Assembly: GCF_030128875.1 (NCBI RefSeq)
Contig: NZ_CP124620.1
Location: 744,001 to 808,000, forward strand
Length of the DNA stretch: 64,000 bases
Direction of reading: 5' to 3'
Source: Stenotrophomonas sp. BIO128-Bstrain
GTDB taxonomy: Bacteria > Pseudomonadota > Gammaproteobacteria > Xanthomonadales > Xanthomonadaceae
Part shown: in pieces, positions 40,589-49,238 of the stretch
How the letters are laid out: every line of letters begins with the position of its first letter
How positions within the stretch are numbered: position 1 is the stretch's first letter
Position numbers and translations under genes: made by a program
The notes under the pieces: model-generated
Databases searched by the model: none
The model's input: the letters and a program-made list of their open reading frames with translations, nothing else
Told to the model about the DNA's origin: nothing

Positions 40589-41091
40589 TCGAAGACGAGA
40601 TTCTCGCCTTGGTCAGCCAGGCTACGCAGCTGCAGGTGATCTTCGCGAATCAGAACGGCCCTCGCCCCAAGCTGCCGTACATCACGCTTCGGGTCGGCAC
40701 CGCGCCGCGGCAGGGCGTGCTGGAAGGTGATCTGTCTGAGGAGGGGGTCCAGACCTACGCAGGCCACCGTGACGCAACCGTCGAGCTTCAGTGCTTCGGC
40801 GATGGTGGTTTCGACGCACTTGATGATCTCAGCCAGCGTCTCAAAGGCCCGGGAATGCTCGCGCATGCGCTCGCAGCCAATCTCGCTGTCTACGCTGCGG
40901 ATGCAGTCCAGAACGTGCCAGTGCTGCGCGATGGGGGCAAGTACGAGCCCCGCGCAGTGATGGACATCGGCATTCGCTACACCAAACAGCACGACGAAGT
41001 CGTCGGGCTGATCAAAACAGTAAAGGGCGAGATAGCCCTGCAGGGTCAGACAGAGTTGGTCGACAAGTTCGAAGCCTCCATCGCCATCTGA
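40585..41091 (+). CDS. Phage neck terminator protein
   Basis: 168 residues. EILALVSQATQLQVIFANQNGPRPKLPYITLRVGT, then AGHRDATVELQCFGDGGFDALDDLSQRLKGPGMLAHALA, is typical of the tail-terminator proteins of Pam3-like contractile phages. It caps the tube and sheath that follow. Confidence 0.78.
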   Translation: MIEDEILALVSQATQLQVIFANQNGPRPKLPYITLRVGTAPRQGVLEGDLSEEGVQTYAGHRDATVELQCFGDGGFDALDDLSQRLKGPGMLAHALAANLAVYAADAVQNVPVLRDGGKYEPRAVMDIGIRYTKQHDEVVGLIKTVKGEIALQGQTELVDKFEASIAI

Positions 41092-41117
41092 GCCTCCAGC
41101 AACAGAAAAAGCCCGCC

Positions 41118-41133
41118 AGCGCCATCAGGCGCT
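41118..41133. repeat. Small hairpin between neck and sheath genes
   Basis: AGCGCC-ATCA-GGCGCT in the 69-bp gap before the sheath gene, followed by CGTTTCC. Too weak for a confident terminator; possibly an mRNA processing element. Confidence 0.35.
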
Positions 41134-41160
41134 CGTTTCCATGCCCAGGAGCAACCTGCA

Positions 41161-42243
41161 ATGGCATCCATCAACCGCATCGCCAAGGTCGAGATTTCCT
41201 TGGCGACCACCTCGATCAATCAGCAGTCTTTCAGCGATCTGCTGTTCCTCGCAGCCTTGCCGGACACCGAGGAACGAGTGTTCCTGGTCACTTCGGCTGA
41301 TGAGCTGCTGGATCACGGCATTGAACTGGCCGACCCTCTCTACAAGGCCGTTCAGACTGTTTTCCAGCAGGATCGCGCCATTGACCAGGTCTACATCGGC
41401 CGCCGGACGTTGGACGAAGACGGCGATCCGACAGAGACCATCACAGAGGCGCTGGTTGCAATCCGCGCCGCCCATAGCGGCTGGTACGCGCTGATCCAGC
41501 TGTCTCGTGCTGCCGCCGACATCATGGAGGCGGCTGCGTGGGTCGAGGCCAACGAAAAGCTGCAGCTTGCCAGCAGTGGCGATGCCTCGATCATTGCCGC
41601 GGGCGACGCAGACATCGCAAGCCAGCTGAAGGCGCTCAACTACAACCGCACCGCGCTCTGGTATCACGCTAACGCGGGCACAGAGTGGCTGGAGGCCGCG
41701 TTGGCGGCCAATCGGTTCACCTATGAGCCCGGCGCCGAGACGTGGGCCAACGTGCGCCTGACTGGCGTGCAGACCGATCCGCTGACCGAGGGGCAGTCGC
41801 AGATCGCGCGCGGGAAGAACGCCAACACCTTCGAGCAGTTCCGAAACCTGGGCCTGACCCAGTACGGAACTGTTGCCAGCGGTGAGTGGATCGACATCAT
41901 CCGCTTCCGCGATTGGCTCAAGGATCGAGTGCAGACCGGCGTGGTGGACGTGTTGGCCAAGGCCGACGGCAAGATCCCGTACACCAGTGCAGGCATCCAA
42001 GTCATCGTCACCGCCCTTCGAGCCGCGCTCGATGCGGGTGTTACTGCCGGCGGCATCGCGCCCAAGGAGACCGACGCCAGTGACAACGTCCTTGAGTCGT
42101 ATCGGATCACCTATCCAGGCCTGGCAGAGATCGCAGACAGCGTGAAGTCCCAGCGCCTGCTGGAGGGCATCCGCTTCTCCGCCCGACTGGCTGGCGCCAT
42201 CCACACGACCGAAATCACCGGCACTCTTTCTTACAGCATCTGA
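41161..42243 (+). CDS. Tail sheath protein (DUF3383)
   Basis: 360 residues. MASINRIAKVEISLATTSINQQSFSDLLFLA and PDTEERVFLVTSADELLDHGIELADPLYKAVQTVFQQD, with DRVQTGVVDVLAKADGKIPYTSAGIQVIVTALRAALDAGVTAGGI later, are DUF3383 signatures. DUF3383 proteins are contractile sheaths, so the virion should be a myovirus. Confidence 0.92.
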   Translation: MASINRIAKVEISLATTSINQQSFSDLLFLAALPDTEERVFLVTSADELLDHGIELADPLYKAVQTVFQQDRAIDQVYIGRRTLDEDGDPTETITEALVAIRAAHSGWYALIQLSRAAADIMEAAAWVEANEKLQLASSGDASIIAAGDADIASQLKALNYNRTALWYHANAGTEWLEAALAANRFTYEPGAETWANVRLTGVQTDPLTEGQSQIARGKNANTFEQFRNLGLTQYGTVASGEWIDIIRFRDWLKDRVQTGVVDVLAKADGKIPYTSAGIQVIVTALRAALDAGVTAGGIAPKETDASDNVLESYRITYPGLAEIADSVKSQRLLEGIRFSARLAGAIHTTEITGTLSYSI

Positions 42244-42254
42244 GGACCTCGCCC

Positions 42255-42686
42255 ATGGGCGTCAAGACCTACGATTCCTCGCAGGTGATCATCACCTTCG
42301 GGCCGCACATCATCACCGGCTATGCCGAGGACACGTTCATCTCCGTTGAGGAGATGGGCGATGGCATCAGCTCAGTGGTGGGCGCCAACGGCGAAAAAGC
42401 CCGTTCGATGTCCCAGAACCGCTCGCTGCAGGTCACCCTGACCCTGCTGCAGACCAGCAAGAGCAACGACGTGCTGTCGGCAGCCGCCGAGTTCGACCGG
42501 GCATCGCACGGGCAGGGCGCGCTCCCGATGGCCATTACCGATCTGACCGGTCGAACGCTGATCGCGGACGCCGGCTCGTGGGTGGTGAAGAAGCCGAATT
42601 CGGAGTTCGGTGCAACCGTTGGCACCCGTGAGTGGACGCTCGAAACGTCCAACGACGCGATCTACCACGTCGGAGGCGCACGCTGA
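42255..42686 (+). CDS. Tail tube protein (DUF3277)
   Basis: 143 residues. KTYDSSQVIITFGPHIITGYAEDTFISVEEMGDGISSVVGANGEKARSMSQNRSLQVTLTLLQTSKSNDVLSA and DAGSWVVKKPNSEFGATVGTREWTLE are the DUF3277 tube pattern. It follows the sheath gene by 11 bp. Confidence 0.92.
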   Translation: MGVKTYDSSQVIITFGPHIITGYAEDTFISVEEMGDGISSVVGANGEKARSMSQNRSLQVTLTLLQTSKSNDVLSAAAEFDRASHGQGALPMAITDLTGRTLIADAGSWVVKKPNSEFGATVGTREWTLETSNDAIYHVGGAR

Positions 42687-43165
42687 TGGCCCGCCAGGAA
42701 GTGGTCATCGGCGCCACGACGTTCTACCTCCAGACCTTCGCGCCGCGCGACGCCCTGCGCATCTTCGGCGACCTCCAGAAGGACCTGCTCCCCAGCTTGG
42801 GCGGGGTGCTCGCCTCGGTGGCCAGTGAGGATGGCGGGGATATCAACCCCGAGACCCTGCTCGCCGGCATCAAGTCGTTCTCGGTCTCCCTGGACGGCAA
42901 GGCGCTCGACGCCTGGTGCGATCGCCTGATCGATCCGGAGCGCGTCACCTACGAAAAGAACGGCAAGGACGCTCGAAAGCTCACCAAGGCCAATATGGAT
43001 GACGCATTCGAGGATTTCGCTGAGATCCTGGAGTTGCTGTTCCACATCATCAAGCTGAACTTCGCCGGCCCTTTGGGGCGCTGGCTCGGCCTCTCTGGTC
43101 CGGGCCTGAAAGAGAAGCTGGGCAACCAGTTGGAAAGTTCCAACCGGAACTCGAGCGAGAGTTGA
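42686..43165 (+). CDS. Tail assembly chaperone, long component
   Basis: 159 residues. GATTFYLQTFAPRDALRIFGDLQKDLLPSLGGVLASV is typical of chaperones placed between tube and tape measure. The stop overlaps the next small gene by one base (TGATG). No slippery heptamer was seen, so reinitiation rather than frameshift may link the two. Confidence 0.8.
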   Translation: MARQEVVIGATTFYLQTFAPRDALRIFGDLQKDLLPSLGGVLASVASEDGGDINPETLLAGIKSFSVSLDGKALDAWCDRLIDPERVTYEKNGKDARKLTKANMDDAFEDFAEILELLFHIIKLNFAGPLGRWLGLSGPGLKEKLGNQLESSNRNSSES

Positions 43166-43314
43166 TGATCTTCCGCCCGGTCATGGCCGGGCACGTGACC
43201 ATGACTGAGGTCAACCAAGGATCGGTTGACCTCATGGACCTCATCAAGATCAACGCCCTTATCGACGCCCGCGAGGCGGCCGAAGCCGCGGCGGCGAAGA
43301 CAACCGGGAAGTAG
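43165..43314 (+). CDS. Tail assembly chaperone, small component
   Basis: 49 residues, translated by hand: MIFRPVMAGHVTMTEVNQGS, then VDLMDLIKINALIDAREA, ending in KTTGK at TAG 43312-43314. It lies between the long chaperone and the tape measure gene, where a second short chaperone is common in contractile phages. It is too short for routine gene calling. Confidence 0.75.
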   Translation: MIFRPVMAGHVTMTEVNQGSVDLMDLIKINALIDAREAAEAAAAKTTGK

Positions 43315-43316
43315 CC

Positions 43317-45329
43317 ATGGCCTTGCGCGAACTTGTCACTCAGCTGCGTTACGAGCTGAAGGATGGCAACCTCAAGAAATACGTGGATGGCTACAAAAAG
43401 GCGGAGCTAAAAATCAACTCCGCAGCAAAGGCTGCAAACAATAAGCTCAACACTGCTCTTAACGGCTCAGTAGCTACTACTGGTCGCCTGGAGCGAGGAG
43501 TTGGCAAGGCGGCGTATGCCATCGACCGGATGTCTTCGAAGGCGAAGCAATTCGGTCGTGACTTCAGCGAAAGCGTCAGGAAAGGAACTAGGGACGCTAC
43601 CGCATCTTTGAACAAGCTCGAAAGCCGAGCTTCCAAGCTCAACGGCAAACTGGCGGGAAGTGCGGCAGCGACGACCGTTGCTGCATACGCCTTGCTGGTA
43701 AGGCCAACTCTGAACGCAGCTAGGTTCAATCGTGAAAACCAGCTGATTGGCAATACTGCAGAGATGAGCCCAAAAGAGATAGCAGGACTCCGCGACACGA
43801 TCCTGAGTCAGGCCCGGGCGACCAACCAGAACGCTGATGACCTTCAGGCCGCGCTTGGCTATTTGGTTGCGGCGGGCATGGATGCGAAAACAGCACAGGA
43901 AAGCATCAGGACCATCGGCCGGGCCACGACCGCGGCAGGTGCAGATATTCAGGATCTTGCGCAGGCAGCCTTCACTTTGCAGGACGCCTTGAAGATCGAC
44001 CCTGCGGGACTGCAGCAAGCGATTGACATCCTGGCTACCGCTGGCAAGGAAGGTAATGTCGAGTTGAAGGATATGGCTCGCGTGCTGCCCGTGCTCGGGT
44101 CCCAGTTCCAGGCATTGAAGATGCAAGGCACGGAAGCGGCTGCAACGATGGCGGCATCCTTGGAGATCGCCCGAAAGGGCGCTGCCACTGCCGATGAGGC
44201 AGCTACGAACCTCCAAAATTTCCTTTCCAAGATTCTGTCTCCTGACACACTAAATAAGGCCGAGAAGAACTTTAACCTCGACCTTTACAAGGTCGTTACT
44301 GATGCGCAGAAGGGCGGAAGAAATCCGCTAGAAGCGGCGATTGAGGCTATCGCAAAGGCAACCGGTGGCGATCAGAAGAAGCTGGGCGAGCTGTTCCAAG
44401 ACATGCAGGTCCAGAACTTCTTGCGTCCGATGCTGCAGAACTACTCCGAATACCAGCGTATCAAGCGGGTGTCGCTGCAGCAGTCGAGCGGAACAACCGA
44501 TCGCGACTTTGAGAGGATGGTTGGCACTGAGGCAGAGCAGCTAAAGTCAGTCAACATCGCCATCGATAATCTTTCGAAGTCATTGGGCTCTGCGCTGGAG
44601 CCGGCCGTTACCGCCGTCTCGCGGGCGCTGGCGCCCGTAGTCCAGAAGGTGGCTGACTGGATAGATAAGAACCGCGGGCTCGCTGCGGCAATTGTCTTGA
44701 CAATAGTTGGAATTCTCGCCCTTAAGACAGCAATCATCGCTCTTCAGATCGCGAGCCTCGCTGCCACGCGCCTTCGGATACTCAGTGGGGCTATCGGCGG
44801 ACTACCAGGTGTGGCGGGAGCAGCCACAACCGGTATTGCAGGCTTCCTGGCTAAGCTCGGGCTGGTAGCTGGGCTTTCTGAGCTTGCGATTGCTGGACTT
44901 GGGATGTTGGGACTGCCCACCCCGGACGAAATTGCCGCCCAAGGGAATAGCGTCGGCGCCGAGAACGTCAAGCGCGGAGAGTGGCTTAAGGCTTCCACAA
45001 ATCTCTCCGCGGGAGACTTCCTCAAGGCCGCATGGGATCGAATCGCCAACTCGTACACCAATGAAGAAGTGGCGAAAATGCTGATGGGCGGAACAGTCAG
45101 CCGAGACTCAAAAACCACGGGAGCGGCAAATTGGATGGCGCCAGGAGCAATGAACTCTCCCCGCACGTGGCAGATGGTTCCGCCAAGCGTGACTAACCAC
45201 GCCACGGTGAACCTGTCTGTTCCCGCGGGGTCCAACGCTGCCGCCCACGGCGCTGCCGCCCAGCGAGGGACCTCCAAGGCTCTGAGCAGCTTCCAGTATC
45301 AGCTTCCGACTGCGGTCGAAGCGTTCTAA
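43317..45329 (+). CDS. Tape measure protein
   Basis: 670 residues, mostly helical. VTQLRYELKDGNLKKYVDGYKKAELKIN and RDTILSQARATNQNADDLQAALGYLVAAGMDAKTAQESIRTIGRATTAAGADIQDLAQAAFTL are tape-measure hallmarks. A hydrophobic stretch (LAAAIVLTIVGILALKTAIIALQIASLA) near residues 460-490 may insert in the host membrane during injection. Its length sets tail length. Confidence 0.94.
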   Translation: MALRELVTQLRYELKDGNLKKYVDGYKKAELKINSAAKAANNKLNTALNGSVATTGRLERGVGKAAYAIDRMSSKAKQFGRDFSESVRKGTRDATASLNKLESRASKLNGKLAGSAAATTVAAYALLVRPTLNAARFNRENQLIGNTAEMSPKEIAGLRDTILSQARATNQNADDLQAALGYLVAAGMDAKTAQESIRTIGRATTAAGADIQDLAQAAFTLQDALKIDPAGLQQAIDILATAGKEGNVELKDMARVLPVLGSQFQALKMQGTEAAATMAASLEIARKGAATADEAATNLQNFLSKILSPDTLNKAEKNFNLDLYKVVTDAQKGGRNPLEAAIEAIAKATGGDQKKLGELFQDMQVQNFLRPMLQNYSEYQRIKRVSLQQSSGTTDRDFERMVGTEAEQLKSVNIAIDNLSKSLGSALEPAVTAVSRALAPVVQKVADWIDKNRGLAAAIVLTIVGILALKTAIIALQIASLAATRLRILSGAIGGLPGVAGAATTGIAGFLAKLGLVAGLSELAIAGLGMLGLPTPDEIAAQGNSVGAENVKRGEWLKASTNLSAGDFLKAAWDRIANSYTNEEVAKMLMGGTVSRDSKTTGAANWMAPGAMNSPRTWQMVPPSVTNHATVNLSVPAGSNAAAHGAAAQRGTSKALSSFQYQLPTAVEAF

Positions 45330-45332
45330 CCC

Positions 45333-45368
45333 GGTGCCGCGCTGGTGGTCACCTCCCACCGCGGCACC
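45333..45368. repeat. Hairpin between tape measure and fibre genes
   Basis: GGTGCCGC pairs with GCGGCACC, with further partial pairing inside, just after the tape measure stop. No T-run follows. Probably mRNA 3' structure, or a recombination boundary of the inserted fibre gene. Confidence 0.45.
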
Positions 45369-45394
45369 CACTACACAAGGCCAGATGGATCCTC

Positions 45395-46381
45395 ATGGCA
45401 GACATGACCTTTTTCGACGGCTTCTCGTTCACCTGGGCGAGTGATGGTCAGGTTGCCACGCTCAGCCAGGAGGCGGTCAAGGTCGGGTGGAACTTCATTG
45501 GCCAGACGCCGCCGGCGGTGGAGCAGTTCAACGCCGTGCACCATCTTGACGGGCAGCGCCAGCAGTGGCTGTTTGGTCAGCTCAAGGGCGTCACCGACGC
45601 GGCGGGCATGACGCTCGTGCCGGACGATACCGGTACGCTGTGGGACGCCCTCTACTCGAAGTTCAACATCGGATTTACCCCTGTGCAGCAGGGCGGCGGC
45701 GCCGGACAGTCTTCGAACAAGGTGCATATCGGGTGGGGCGGGAGCGCCGGGCTGAAGGCACAGGTAGATGGGACGGACCTCGGCTCCTTCGTCTTTGCGA
45801 GTCGGCAGTTCACCGCGGGTGCTGGGCTCACCGGAGGCGGCACGTTCGGATCTGACCGCGTCATCAGCATGGGCACGCCCAGCACCATCACGACGAGCTC
45901 GTCGAATTCGGCGGGCGGGACAAGCCACAGTCACCAGCTGGACATCACGCTTGGTGACGTTCCAGGCACGCTTGCTGTCTCCAAGGGCGGGACGGGAGCA
46001 ACGGCGGCCGGGCAGGCGCGCGCGAACCTGGACATGGGCACCTTCTTGAAGCTGGCGGAACTGTCGCTGGCGGAGAATGGATTTGCACGGCTCGGTACAG
46101 ATAACGGGCAGCAGGGCCTCATCCTTCAGTGGGGTCGATTTATCCCGGCTTCTGGCATGGCCGAAGGTCCGGGTCCGACCATTACGTTCCCGATTCCTTT
46201 CCCCAGCGCGTGCCTGACGGTGGTCACGTCGGAGCGAATCGCGGCGGGTAATGCCGGGATCGACGCCTTCCTCCAGATCGTGGGTGTCCCGTCGGCCACG
46301 CAATTTCAAACCTACATCCAGAAGCCAGGTGACGCCTCGGCGAACTGGTCTGGGATGTTCTGGTTCGCAATCGGGTATTGA
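45395..46381 (+). CDS. Tail fibre-like protein, gp53-type C-terminus
   Basis: 328 residues. A beta-rich N-terminus precedes low-complexity Gly/Ser/Thr segments (AGAGLTGGGTFGSDRVISMG; SKGGTGATAAGQARANLDMG). The C-terminal NGQQGLILQWGRFIPASGMAEGPGPTITFPIPFPSACLTVV matches fibre C-terminal receptor domains (gp53-like). It sits between the tape measure and the baseplate hub genes, an odd place for a fibre. Confidence 0.8.
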   Translation: MADMTFFDGFSFTWASDGQVATLSQEAVKVGWNFIGQTPPAVEQFNAVHHLDGQRQQWLFGQLKGVTDAAGMTLVPDDTGTLWDALYSKFNIGFTPVQQGGGAGQSSNKVHIGWGGSAGLKAQVDGTDLGSFVFASRQFTAGAGLTGGGTFGSDRVISMGTPSTITTSSSNSAGGTSHSHQLDITLGDVPGTLAVSKGGTGATAAGQARANLDMGTFLKLAELSLAENGFARLGTDNGQQGLILQWGRFIPASGMAEGPGPTITFPIPFPSACLTVVTSERIAAGNAGIDAFLQIVGVPSATQFQTYIQKPGDASANWSGMFWFAIGY

Positions 46382-46383
46382 CC

Positions 46384-46989
46384 ATGTCGCTTACCGCATT
46401 GACGTTCAATTCGGTGTTCGGCACGCGCGCCGTCATCGGCACCCTGCAACTGGATGCGCTTGTGAGCGAGGACACCATCCTTGACAGCTACGCGACCATC
46501 TACCCGGTCGAGGACGGCGGGAGCATCACAGACAACGTCTCCAGCGACGCCGAGAAGCTCTCGCTCACAGGGCAAGTTACCTCGGCTGAGATCACGGTCT
46601 ATGGCGCAGGCGGGTGGCAGAAGCTGATCCAGGCCAAGGACGTGTTTCGGCAGCTGCACGAGGCTCGAACGCCGATCAGCATCTCCACCGGCATGGACAA
46701 CTACACGGACATGGTGATGGAACGGTGCAGGATCGGGCGCACCAACGAAGGGGATCATTTCACGGTCGAGTGCGACTTCCGCAAGATCCTCAAGGCGCAG
46801 CTGCAGACCGATACGGTTCCTGAGGACAAGGCGGCTGTAAGCGCCAAGGGCAAGGCTGGTTCGACCCGCACCAGCGGCGGAAAGGTCAACGCCGCGGACC
46901 TTAGCGAGAAGCAACAGCAGGCGGCTACCGACTACGTCAACGCCACGCTGGGCATCGGCCCGCGCCTACGTCCCCCGGGGGTGATGTGA
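46384..46989 (+). CDS. Dit-like baseplate protein
   Basis: 201 residues from ATG 46384. LDALVSEDTILDSYATIYPVEDGGSITDNVSSDAEKLSLTGQVTSAEITVYG is the N-terminal Dit-like tail-protein pattern, with RTPISISTGMDNYTDMVMERC. It should form the ring at the distal end of the tube. Confidence 0.8.
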   Translation: MSLTALTFNSVFGTRAVIGTLQLDALVSEDTILDSYATIYPVEDGGSITDNVSSDAEKLSLTGQVTSAEITVYGAGGWQKLIQAKDVFRQLHEARTPISISTGMDNYTDMVMERCRIGRTNEGDHFTVECDFRKILKAQLQTDTVPEDKAAVSAKGKAGSTRTSGGKVNAADLSEKQQQAATDYVNATLGIGPRLRPPGVM

Positions 46990-47330
46990 TGTTCAGCATT
47001 CCCACGATCGACGCAAACGACCAGCTGCTGGAAGTTGAGCTGGACGGTGAGACCTTCTTCGTTCGCTTGAGCTGGAACAGTGAGGCCGCGTTCTGGGTCA
47101 TGGAGATCCAGAACTACAACCAGGAGACGCTGGTGGCCGGGGTCATCGTCGTGCCGAACGTGCCGCTGCTTGCGCGCTTCCACTACCTGGATGTACCGCC
47201 GGGAGAGCTGATGGCTCTGCTGCCGGGCGACGACAGCACCATCCCGCGTGACGGCTTTCTCACTGGGAAGGCAAGCCTGATCTACATGACGGAGGCGGAA
47301 GTGTCGGCAATCAAGGGAGGGCCGCGCTGA
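46989..47330 (+). CDS. Baseplate plug-like protein (Pam3 gp18-like)
   Basis: 113 residues from ATG 46989, in TGATG overlap. FSIPTIDANDQLLEVELDGETFFVRLSWNSEAAFWVMEIQNYNQETLVAGVIVVPNVPLLARFHY resembles the small baseplate plug family of Pam3-like myophages. Confidence 0.78.
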   Translation: MFSIPTIDANDQLLEVELDGETFFVRLSWNSEAAFWVMEIQNYNQETLVAGVIVVPNVPLLARFHYLDVPPGELMALLPGDDSTIPRDGFLTGKASLIYMTEAEVSAIKGGPR

Positions 47331-48250
47331 TGGCTCGTTTCCGTCGTACCTTCCGCCTCGTCGTTGGCCCGGCCGGAGGGCAGGGCATCACCATCCAGCC
47401 GCCGATGCAGATTCAGTTCGATGTCACCAAGGACTCGAAGGAGGATCCGAACGCTCATTCACTCCGGATCTACAACCTCAAGGAATCGACCCGCGCGGCC
47501 TTGGAGAAGCCGGACCTCCGGGCGTACCTGTATGCCGGGTACGAGGAGGAGAGCGGCGGAATCTTGCTCGCTGCGGGTACTGTGGTTGACTCGTTTACCC
47601 GGTTTGACACGCCTGACGTGGTCACCGAGCTGGCCGTGGTGGATGGCTACGGCGAGCTGCGCGACAGCGCGGTCAGCTTGAGCTATGGGGCGGGAGCCAA
47701 CTCGGCGACCATCATCGAAGCCGTGGCCCTCCAGATGGGACTCGTGCTGAACATGCCGCGGTCCCTGCAGTCGAGGACCTGGGATCACGGCTTCAGCTTC
47801 TACGGCCCGGCACGCCAGGCACTGCACAAGCTGTGCCGGGGCTCTGGTGTCGAGTGGTCGGTCCAGAACCAGACCCTGCAGGTCGTTGCCGTTCGCGGGA
47901 CCACGGAACGCTCCGTGGTCGTGCTGCGTGCGGATTCGGGGCTGATCGGCTCGCCCGATCGCGTTCGCGAGTCGGCGCGGGAGATGGACGCCAGCGCCGA
48001 GCCGGGCACGGCCGAGAAGAAAAAGAAAAGGGACCGAAGTGTGGCCGCGACGATCGTGTCCGAGCGGCAGCGCCGCGACGGATGGCGGGTGCGGTCGCTG
48101 CTGCTGCCGTGGATCAACCCCGGCGACCGTGTCCAGATGGACAGCCGACAGGTTCAGGGCCTGTGGCGTGTCGAGTCGGTGTCCCACAACGGGGACTACC
48201 AAGGCGGCGACTGGACGACCGAAATGCACCTTGTGGAGCGTGTGGGATGA
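47330..48250 (+). CDS. Baseplate hub protein
   Basis: 306 residues. DVTKDSKEDPNAHSLRIYNLKESTRAALEKPDLRAYLYAGYEEESGGILLAAGTVVD and the later INPGDRVQMDSRQVQGLWRVESVSHNGDY match hub proteins of contractile phages. A Lys-rich linker (AEKKKKRDR) separates the two halves. Confidence 0.82.
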   Translation: MARFRRTFRLVVGPAGGQGITIQPPMQIQFDVTKDSKEDPNAHSLRIYNLKESTRAALEKPDLRAYLYAGYEEESGGILLAAGTVVDSFTRFDTPDVVTELAVVDGYGELRDSAVSLSYGAGANSATIIEAVALQMGLVLNMPRSLQSRTWDHGFSFYGPARQALHKLCRGSGVEWSVQNQTLQVVAVRGTTERSVVVLRADSGLIGSPDRVRESAREMDASAEPGTAEKKKKRDRSVAATIVSERQRRDGWRVRSLLLPWINPGDRVQMDSRQVQGLWRVESVSHNGDYQGGDWTTEMHLVERVG

Positions 48251-48876
48251 GCCAGGCCAGCGATATCCGCAGACTGATCGCCACCGAGCTGGCAGATGTG
48301 CATACGTGCTTGCCGGGCAAGATCGTCAGCTTCGACGGCCTCGCGGCGGTCGTGCAGCCCTCTCTGAGCAAGGCTCTCGCATCGGGAGACGACTTGCCGG
48401 CGCCGCAGATTGTGAGCGTGCCGGTCTGCTTCCCGCGCGGCATGGGCGGCAAGGCCATCATCTCCGTGCCGCTGGGCGCCGGGGATGACGTCCTCCTGCA
48501 CTTCTCGGAGCGTGCTCTGGAGAACTGGCTTTCGGGCAAGGACGGTGCCCCTGGAGATCCCCGCATGTTCGACCTGTCCGACGCCTTTGCCACGCCGGTG
48601 TGCCGGCCCGGGGGCAGTTCGGTCGACACGGTGAATCTGGTGGTCCGTCTGGATCAGGCCAGCATCACGATATCGCCCGATGGAACCGTGGTGATCTCAA
48701 CGCAGGGCGCCGCCGAAGTGACCGCCCCAGCAGGCCTGACGATCAACGCAGACATCACCGTCAACGGCATGATCGAAGCAACCGGCGATGTGACGGGCGG
48801 CGGGGTCAGCCTCATGAACCACCTCACCACCAACGTCACGCCGGGAACCGGCATGTCAGGGAAGCCGGCGCAATGA
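48247..48876 (+). CDS. Baseplate spike protein (gp138 N-terminal-like)
   Basis: 209 residues. DVHTCLPGKIVSFDGLAAVVQPSLSKAL is the gp138-type OB-fold start of central spikes. The C-terminus repeats short beta strands (ITISPDGTVVIST; GLTINADITVNGMIEATGDVTGGGVSL), consistent with a trimeric beta-helix needle. ATGA overlap with the hub. Confidence 0.85.
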   Translation: MSQASDIRRLIATELADVHTCLPGKIVSFDGLAAVVQPSLSKALASGDDLPAPQIVSVPVCFPRGMGGKAIISVPLGAGDDVLLHFSERALENWLSGKDGAPGDPRMFDLSDAFATPVCRPGGSSVDTVNLVVRLDQASITISPDGTVVISTQGAAEVTAPAGLTINADITVNGMIEATGDVTGGGVSLMNHLTTNVTPGTGMSGKPAQ

Positions 48877-49235
48877 CCCTGGACCTCAAGCTCAACGCGG
48901 GCCATGACCTCGCGGTCGAAATGACCAGTGCTGTTCTGGTGGACGGCGCCGCGCGGATCAAGCAGCAGATCAAGGTGACTCTGCTGACCTGGCTGGGAGA
49001 GTACTTCCTCGATACCACGTTCGGCGTGCCTTACCTGGAATCGATCCTGGTGAAGAGGCCCAGCCGAACCGAGATCGAGGCCGTGCTCCGCAGCAGGATC
49101 AACGACGTGCCAAGCGTCTCTCGGGTCAACACCATGCAGCTGACGATCGACCGCGAGCATCGCTCGCTTCAGGTCATCTTCGAGGCATCGACCCTTGAGG
49201 GCCTTGTGGCCGACACCATCAATCTCTCGGAGTAG
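48873..49235 (+). CDS. Baseplate wedge protein (gp25/DUF2634-like)
   Basis: 120 residues. DGAARIKQQIKVTLLTWLGEYFLDTTFGVPYLESILVKRPSRTEIEAVLRSRINDVPSVSRV is the lysozyme-like gp25/DUF2634 wedge fold that anchors the sheath to the baseplate. Confidence 0.87.
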   Translation: MTLDLKLNAGHDLAVEMTSAVLVDGAARIKQQIKVTLLTWLGEYFLDTTFGVPYLESILVKRPSRTEIEAVLRSRINDVPSVSRVNTMQLTIDREHRSLQVIFEASTLEGLVADTINLSE

Positions 49236-49238
49236 TAC

